The notes under the pieces were generated by a model, which worked only from the letters and a program-made list of their open reading frames with translations, was not told where the DNA came from and searched no databases. The translations under genes were made by a program, and so were the position numbers. A stretch of DNA of 5,639 nucleotides from Kiritimatiellia bacterium (lineage in GTDB: Bacteria; Verrucomicrobiota; Kiritimatiellia; RFP12; UBA1067), in assembly GCA_900771305.1 (NCBI GenBank), contig CAAGNL010000440.1:1-5639 (forward strand), given 5' to 3'. Shown here one piece after another: positions 1 through 5,639 of this stretch; positions within the stretch are counted from its first letter, which is position 1; every line of letters starts with the position of its first letter.

Positions 1-66
1 CGAGGCGATGGGCGTTCCAGCGTTGCCCCAGCAGTCGTAGGGAGTGACGACTCCGAGAAAAACCAT
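1..66 (-). CDS. Possible start of a further minus-strand gene, cut by the window edge
   Basis: Below the stop of the ADP-ribosylglycohydrolase gene, the same frame stays open to the window edge and contains an ATG at 66-64. The 22 codons from it read MVFLGVVTPYDCWGNAGTPI and so on, with mostly G or C at third positions, as in the neighbouring genes. No convincing ribosome binding site precedes this ATG. A second ATG at 94-92 overlaps the upstream TGA (TGATG) in another frame, but gives an arginine-rich sequence that looks like a shadow. No family can be recognised from so little. If real, the gene would be co-transcribed with the one upstream. The stretch could equally be untranslated. Confidence 0.22.
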   Translation of the reverse strand, partial: MVFLGVVTPYDCWGNAGTPIAS

Positions 67-93
67 CCGGCACAGGGCACTCGAGAGTCGCCA

Positions 94-1956
<1,863 letters not shown>

Positions 1957-1966
1957 TGCGTGGCGT

Positions 1967-1973
1967 TCCTCTC
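1967..1973 (-). promoter_or_regulatory. Ribosome binding site for the ATG at 1956
   Basis: Read on the minus strand, GAGAGGA ends 10 bases before the ATG at 1956-1954, a slightly long but workable spacing. The competing ATG at 1848 is preceded by domain VI, with only a GGG about 13-15 bases upstream. This site therefore favours translation through the ribozyme sequence, against the signal-peptide argument for 1848. Confidence 0.55.
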
Positions 1974-2063
1974 TTTGCTTTTACAAGTTGTTGCTGATGA
2001 TTAGAGCGATTTTTCTGCCAATTCCGCCGCCCGCGGACATCGCCCCTCCCGCCTTCCAGTAGC

Positions 2064-2080
2064 CAACGCAACACGCGTTG
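2064..2080 (-). other. Leader hairpin
   Basis: The six-base arms CAACGC and GCGTTG enclose a five-base loop, giving a compact stem in the transcript about 35 bases after the predicted transcription start. No U-tract follows, so it is not an intrinsic terminator. It may protect the 5' end or be a protein site; the sequence gives no further clue. Confidence 0.4.
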
Positions 2081-2094
2081 TGTAGCATCGTCAG

Positions 2095-2110
2095 GCAAGT
2101 ACTTTCTTGC
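2095..2110 (-). other. Short leader hairpin near the predicted 5' end
   Basis: GCAAG and CTTGC arms enclose a six-base AT-rich loop, starting about five bases after the expected transcription start. The stem is short and could be an RNA 5' hairpin or a dyad operator just downstream of the promoter. Confidence 0.3.
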
Positions 2111-2121
2111 GATTGGTTGGC

Positions 2122-2151
2122 AGTATAGCAGTTTTCACTTCGGCTTGTAAA
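2122..2151 (-). promoter_or_regulatory. Sigma70-type promoter with extended -10
   Basis: On the minus strand the -35 hexamer TTTACA (2151-2146) is separated by 18 bases from the -10 hexamer TATACT (2127-2122), which is preceded by TG one base upstream (TGCTATACT). Each hexamer differs from consensus at one position. Transcription would start near 2115, giving about 160 bases of leader before the ATG at 1956 and about 270 before the ATG at 1848. The surrounding DNA is AT-rich compared with the coding regions, as expected for a promoter. It would drive the intron core and the ADP-ribosylglycohydrolase gene independently of the glycosidase upstream. Confidence 0.65.
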
Positions 2152-2171
2152 GCGGGCTTCAGCCGGAGTTT

Positions 2172-2195
2172 CGATAAGTTTTGACCCTTTTATCG
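2172..2195 (-). other. AT-rich inverted repeat just after the glycosidase stop
   Basis: CGATAA and TTATCG arms with a 12-base spacer begin three bases after the TGA at 2201-2199. The stem is weak and no U-run follows it, so it is at best a poor terminator or an mRNA 3'-end structure. No better terminator is visible before the promoter at 2151-2122. Confidence 0.3.
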
Positions 2196-2198
2196 CCC

Positions 2199-5100
2199 TC
2201 AGTCCGTCTCACGCACGATCTCGTACGCACAAGTCGCGGACCTCGGGTCAGACGCGACATCCGCCGTGAAAGCCAACCTGCCGTTCTCCACCCGCGTCGG
2301 CAACTTCGTCCGGCGTTCGCCGTCGATGGCCAGCGACCATACCGCATAGGCGGCCGGCTTCTCCAATGACAGGGAAATCTCCGCCCTCCCGGGCCGCATC
2401 AGCATCTGGTTGGCCTTGCCCCAGTCGAGAAGGACCTTCATTGCGGGATCGGCAAACTTCGTCTCCGCCCGTTGCGCGTCCGTCAGGTGTGCAACGAGAA
2501 TGCGCGGTGCCGCCCGAAGTGGCGTATCGTCCAGCGAGATCGCGTATACCGTCGCGGGCGAACCTGAGACCGCCGCGCGCAAGATGCCCGCCTCCAGCGT
2601 ACCTTCCTCGCAGTAGCCGCCTGCCGTACGATCGGTCGCGACGCGGAAGGTCCCTTTTGTCGTGTCAACGCTCACCTCGCGCCCCGTCTCCGGCGGAGGC
2701 GGAAGTTCGGCCGGCGTCACGCCATCGAGGTCCATGCCATATTTCGCCGTCCAGCCGACGCGTGCCGTCTCCTCTCGGTGCACGTCCGTTGCGAGCGACG
2801 GGTCAAGTGTCCTGAACCGATTGCGATCAAAGCCGAGACGCCATTCGACCGTCAGCGGCTTCACGTCACCACGCAAGAAGAGCGCAATGCCCACGCGTTC
2901 GCCGATGCGTTGAATCGGGTCGTTGACGACGTCAAAAGCCGCGACGCCGCCGGATTCGGGGCTGATAAAGCCGTACCAGTCGCTGTGTGACCAGGCGAAG
3001 CGCCAAAGTCCGCTCCAGTCCTGCAACGCGGCCTCAGCACCTGTCGCGAAGCCGCCGAAACTGCGAATCGGCGACGGCCCGCAATAGTTGAACTCGGTGA
3101 TCGTGAACGGGCGGTCAAAGAACCGCAGCCCCGCGCACGGCTGGGCGCCCGCCGTCGGCAGCCTGAACGTGTTGACGCTGGCACTCATACTCGGAATCGA
3201 CCAGGCCGGGCCAAGGAAATGCGGATGATCCACGTAGAAGTGCGTGTCGGTGTAGTCATAGGCATCGTGCCGCACGACCTGGGAAGAGTCCGTCCCCGAG
3301 CAGTTCATGTTCGTGAGCAGTGCCTTGCAGCCGAGCTCGTCGTGCAGGAACGCGCGGACGGACTTGGCGAAATGTCGCTCGACGTCCTGCAGAAAGACGA
3401 GAAACGCCGCGCCGTGGCGGTTCTCGACATACCCGCCGGGGAACGACGCGGGGATGTCACCGTAGACTTCGGGTTTCGCCTTCTTCTGCTCGGCGAGCCA
3501 TTTCTCCCATGCCTCCTTCCAGCCCGGCAGCTGCGCGTAGACCTGCGGCAACGCGACGTCAAGCGGGTTCTCGTTCACGAGCGACAGGCCAATGAGGGCC
3601 GGCTCCTCTGCGAGCGTCCGTCCCGTGAAGGCGTTCCTGTGCCCGAGGAAAAGCCGCACGAACGCCTTGTAGTTTTCCCACGTCCCCTTATGGATGACGA
3701 CAAGGTGCTTGAAGTCCCACATGCCCATCTTGCCGTCGCGGTCGATGCCGACGCTCCGCCAGGTCGGCGTGCGCGAGACGTAAAGGTCTGTCGTCAGGTA
3801 GACGCCGCTCTTCACGCACGCCGCGACGAGCGCGTCGAACCGGCGGAGCGCATCCTCGTGCGGCTTTAGGGCGGCAGGATCGTCTTTGTCGACGAGATGC
3901 CCATCGTGATGGTGGAAACGGATCGCGTTGTAGCCGGTGCGCATGATCGCCTCGACCATGGGTCCGACCTTGCCTTGGGGCGGAATGTTCGCCGTGTTGC
4001 AGACATTGACGCCATAGAAGCGCTGCGGTACGCCCGGCAGGTTCTCGAACTCGAAGTGCCCGCCCCTCGCGACGACGCGCCCATGCCGACCAGCCGGGGC
4101 TTCGGTCTTTCGCACGGACGTGAAGTCGAGCGCCGACCCCTCCTTCACCCACGGCGACATCTCAATTGGAACCCATCCTGGCAAATCGGAGACCACGACA
4201 GGACGCCCCGCCTTCGGGTCGAAGTCGCCCGCGCCGACGAGATCGAAGGAGACCGCGAGTGCCACGCCGCCCTTGTAGAGCGCCTGCCCCGGCACGGGCA
4301 GCGAGAGCGTGAAGTTCTCGCTTCCCCATGCGCGGTTGCTCTGAAGCTGCACGCGAGTTGGCGCGGCAAAGCGAAACACGACTGTCCGGCCCTTGACCGC
4401 CATCAGCGCAACCTCCTGCGCGTCACCAGAGAAGAAGCCCACAGTCTTCCGGTCAGTCGGAAACGCCACCGCCCGGCCGTCAACGGACAGCGCGCGCCAG
4501 TCCGCATAGTCGAACGAGGTTTTCACCGACAGCGCGTTCAGCCGCGCGTCCGCCGTCGGCGTGAACGTGTAGTCCGCGTGCACGCCGCCGTCGATCGCCC
4601 GCAGCTTCAACGTCGCCTCGACAATCGGCTGGTTGTCGTCCGGCTTGAGCTTGAAGCGGTAGACTCCGTCGGCATCCGGCTCGTCGCCTTCGTACCCGCC
4701 GTGAAACCACCAGTTGGCGGACGCGACTTGCGGCTCGACCTTCGTCTTCGCGCCTTCCGCGACAAGCCGCCCGCCGAACATCGGCACGACCATAGAGGCC
4801 GTCTTTTCGGGACCGATTCGGTTGAGGCCCGGGACGAGTTCGATCGTTTCGCCGCCGAATGTGAACGTCCCGGCGACGGGCGTTGTCACCGTGCCGCGCG
4901 CGCGGCCGCCCGCGAAGGCGAGGTCAACGGCAATCGGCTTCCCCGACGGGTGCGGATAGGAGGCGCGCAGGGACGTGAGCGGCCCCGGCTGCGGCGCCAC
5001 CTTCACGCGCGCGAAAAACGGCGCGTCGCTGCGGATGCCCGCCACGCCCGTGCGGAGGAACCAGAGCGGATGCGCGCCCCAGGCGTGGCAGTCGCTGCGG

Positions 5101-5639
5101 GAGTCGCGGCCGGGGTACTCGGGCTCCTCCAGGCACGTCGAGGCGCCGAGCTTCACATAGCCCTTCCAGAGGTCGAGGCGTTTGAGGAAGAGGTCCGGGC
5201 GGCGAAACTTGAAGTACGCCTTGAAGAGGTAGTAGGAGAAGTAGACGCTCGTCGGGCAGAGGTCCGGCGTCGCGACGAGTCGGTCGAAGAGCGCCTGCGC
5301 GCGTTCGCCCTCGAAGACGTCCGTGAGGAGCGCGAGGCACTGCGCGTGCTCGGAGAAGACGGTGTGCGCCGCGTCCGAGGCGAAGAGCCCGCGCTTCGCG
5401 TCGAAAAACGCCGCCGCGATCGCGGGCTTCAGCCGCGCGGCCTTCTCGCGCCAGTGCGCGGCGAGGTGCGGATTCCCCATCGCGTCCTCCACCCGCGCTG
5501 CGCCCTGCAGAGCGGCAAGATAGAAGAGGTTCAGTTCAGCGTTCGCGCCGCCTTCGCGCGAACCGGGAGCCCATCCGCCCTCCCAGCCAGGACGCGGCAC
5601 CCAGTCCATGAACGACCAGCCGGGCAGGTTCTCGACGAG
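2199..5639 (-). CDS. GH78 alpha-L-rhamnosidase C-terminal part fused to a clan GH-A (GH5-like) glycosidase; 5' end outside window
   Basis: The frame is open from the window edge to a TGA at 2201-2199, showing 1,146 codons. The ATG at 5609 is internal: the preceding residues LVENLPGWSF continue the GH78 pattern. Numbering from the first visible codon, residues 1-205 are the end of an (alpha/alpha)6 barrel, with NAELNLFYLAALQGAAR (33-49), GASTCLEE (165-172; E171 aligns with the GH78 general base) and SDCHAWGAHPLWFL (182-195). Residues 206-275 match the rhamnosidase C-terminal beta domain. Residues 283-478 are a beta-sandwich I cannot name. Residues 526-915 form a TIM barrel with NAIRFHHHDG (571-580), the acid/base pair in LSLVNENP (N689-E690) and the nucleophile in FTITEFNY (E849), about 160 residues apart as in clan GH-A. 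Residues 915-1146 are beta-rich, with an ILVAHLTDAQ and PGRAEISL pattern I associate with tails of such glycosidases. The usual catalytic acid of GH78 and any signal peptide would lie upstream. The likely role is cleavage of a rhamnose-containing, beta-linked plant or algal glycan; the substrate is inference. Confidence 0.88.
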   Translation of the reverse strand, partial: LVENLPGWSFMDWVPRPGWEGGWAPGSREGGANAELNLFYLAALQGAARVEDAMGNPHLAAHWREKAARLKPAIAAAFFDAKRGLFASDAAHTVFSEHAQCLALLTDVFEGERAQALFDRLVATPDLCPTSVYFSYYLFKAYFKFRRPDLFLKRLDLWKGYVKLGASTCLEEPEYPGRDSRSDCHAWGAHPLWFLRTGVAGIRSDAPFFARVKVAPQPGPLTSLRASYPHPSGKPIAVDLAFAGGRARGTVTTPVAGTFTFGGETIELVPGLNRIGPEKTASMVVPMFGGRLVAEGAKTKVEPQVASANWWFHGGYEGDEPDADGVYRFKLKPDDNQPIVEATLKLRAIDGGVHADYTFTPTADARLNALSVKTSFDYADWRALSVDGRAVAFPTDRKTVGFFSGDAQEVALMAVKGRTVVFRFAAPTRVQLQSNRAWGSENFTLSLPVPGQALYKGGVALAVSFDLVGAGDFDPKAGRPVVVSDLPGWVPIEMSPWVKEGSALDFTSVRKTEAPAGRHGRVVARGGHFEFENLPGVPQRFYGVNVCNTANIPPQGKVGPMVEAIMRTGYNAIRFHHHDGHLVDKDDPAALKPHEDALRRFDALVAACVKSGVYLTTDLYVSRTPTWRSVGIDRDGKMGMWDFKHLVVIHKGTWENYKAFVRLFLGHRNAFTGRTLAEEPALIGLSLVNENPLDVALPQVYAQLPGWKEAWEKWLAEQKKAKPEVYGDIPASFPGGYVENRHGAAFLVFLQDVERHFAKSVRAFLHDELGCKALLTNMNCSGTDSSQVVRHDAYDYTDTHFYVDHPHFLGPAWSIPSMSASVNTFRLPTAGAQPCAGLRFFDRPFTITEFNYCGPSPIRSFGGFATGAEAALQDWSGLWRFAWSHSDWYGFISPESGGVAAFDVVNDPIQRIGERVGIALFLRGDVKPLTVEWRLGFDRNRFRTLDPSLATDVHREETARVGWTAKYGMDLDGVTPAELPPPPETGREVSVDTTKGTFRVATDRTAGGYCEEGTLEAGILRAAVSGSPATVYAISLDDTPLRAAPRILVAHLTDAQRAETKFADPAMKVLLDWGKANQMLMRPGRAEISLSLEKPAAYAVWSLAIDGERRTKLPTRVENGRLAFTADVASDPRSATCAYEIVRETD

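Larger units (their letters stand above)
1977..2153. repeat. Imperfect inverted repeat pair bounding the promoter-leader segment
   Basis: On the plus strand GCTTTTACAAG (1977-1987) and CTTGTAAAGC (2144-2153) are inverted copies differing by a single extra T/A. They enclose 177 bases that hold the -10 element, both leader hairpins and most of the untranslated leader; the right copy contains the -35 hexamer. No flanking target duplication is visible. They could be ends of a small element, paired operator half-sites or coincidence. Confidence 0.35.

Noticed and set aside
2141..2165. CGGCT...AGCCG inverted repeat as an intrinsic terminator of the glycosidase gene
   Set aside because: It has only five pairs with a 15-base loop, lacks a U-tract and overlaps the -35 element of the promoter.
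3219..3869. Plus-strand open frame of 216 codons inside the glycosidase gene
   Set aside because: It lies antisense to the catalytic barrel, is rich in arginine and valine and has no domain. It is a shadow.
2199..5609. ATG at 5609 as the true start of the glycosidase
   Set aside because: Ten codons upstream remain open to the window edge and continue the GH78 pattern. No ribosome binding site or signal peptide is present, and most of the rhamnosidase barrel is missing from this start.

Overview
The window is GC-rich accessory sequence from a bacterium. In 60-base lines counted by eye, coding DNA runs about 65-77% GC and the gap between the two genes about 47%. Both real genes lie on the minus strand and encode large, apparently exported, carbohydrate-related proteins. 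Genes of this style, long multi-domain glycosidases and a secreted ADP-ribosylglycohydrolase-like protein, suggest a polysaccharide-degrading member of the Planctomycetes-Verrucomicrobia-Kiritimatiellota-Lentisphaerota group. This placement is inference, since the window holds no phylogenetic marker.

Layout, in the direction of transcription (high to low coordinates). Positions 5639-2199 hold the 3' 1,146 codons of a larger gene. It joins the C-terminal part of a GH78-type alpha-L-rhamnosidase to a beta-sandwich, a clan GH-A (GH5-like) barrel and a C-terminal beta domain. A 242-base gap (2198-1957) follows, carrying a weak AT-rich hairpin after the stop, a good sigma70-type promoter with extended -10 (2151-2122), two small leader hairpins and a Shine-Dalgarno sequence. 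Positions 1932-1849 hold a clear group II intron domain V plus domain VI, with no intron domains I-III and no reverse transcriptase. The last base of domain VI touches the ATG (1848) of a signal-peptide-bearing ADP-ribosylglycohydrolase family protein that ends at 94. The reading frame of that gene is also open through domains VI and V to an ATG at 1956 that has the better ribosome binding site. Positions 93-1 are the start of whatever comes next, possibly another minus-strand gene.

The most unusual item is the solitary domain V-VI ribozyme core. It sits between a promoter and a secreted-protein gene, keeps the AGC triad, two-base bulge, GAAA loop and a bulged branch-type adenosine seven bases from its 3' end, and is translated in frame if the upstream start is used. 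It may be an intron remnant or a dispersed, domesticated leader cassette. The two proteins plausibly work together outside the cytoplasm on a rhamnose-containing glycan, but only their shared strand, export signals and domain content support that link.
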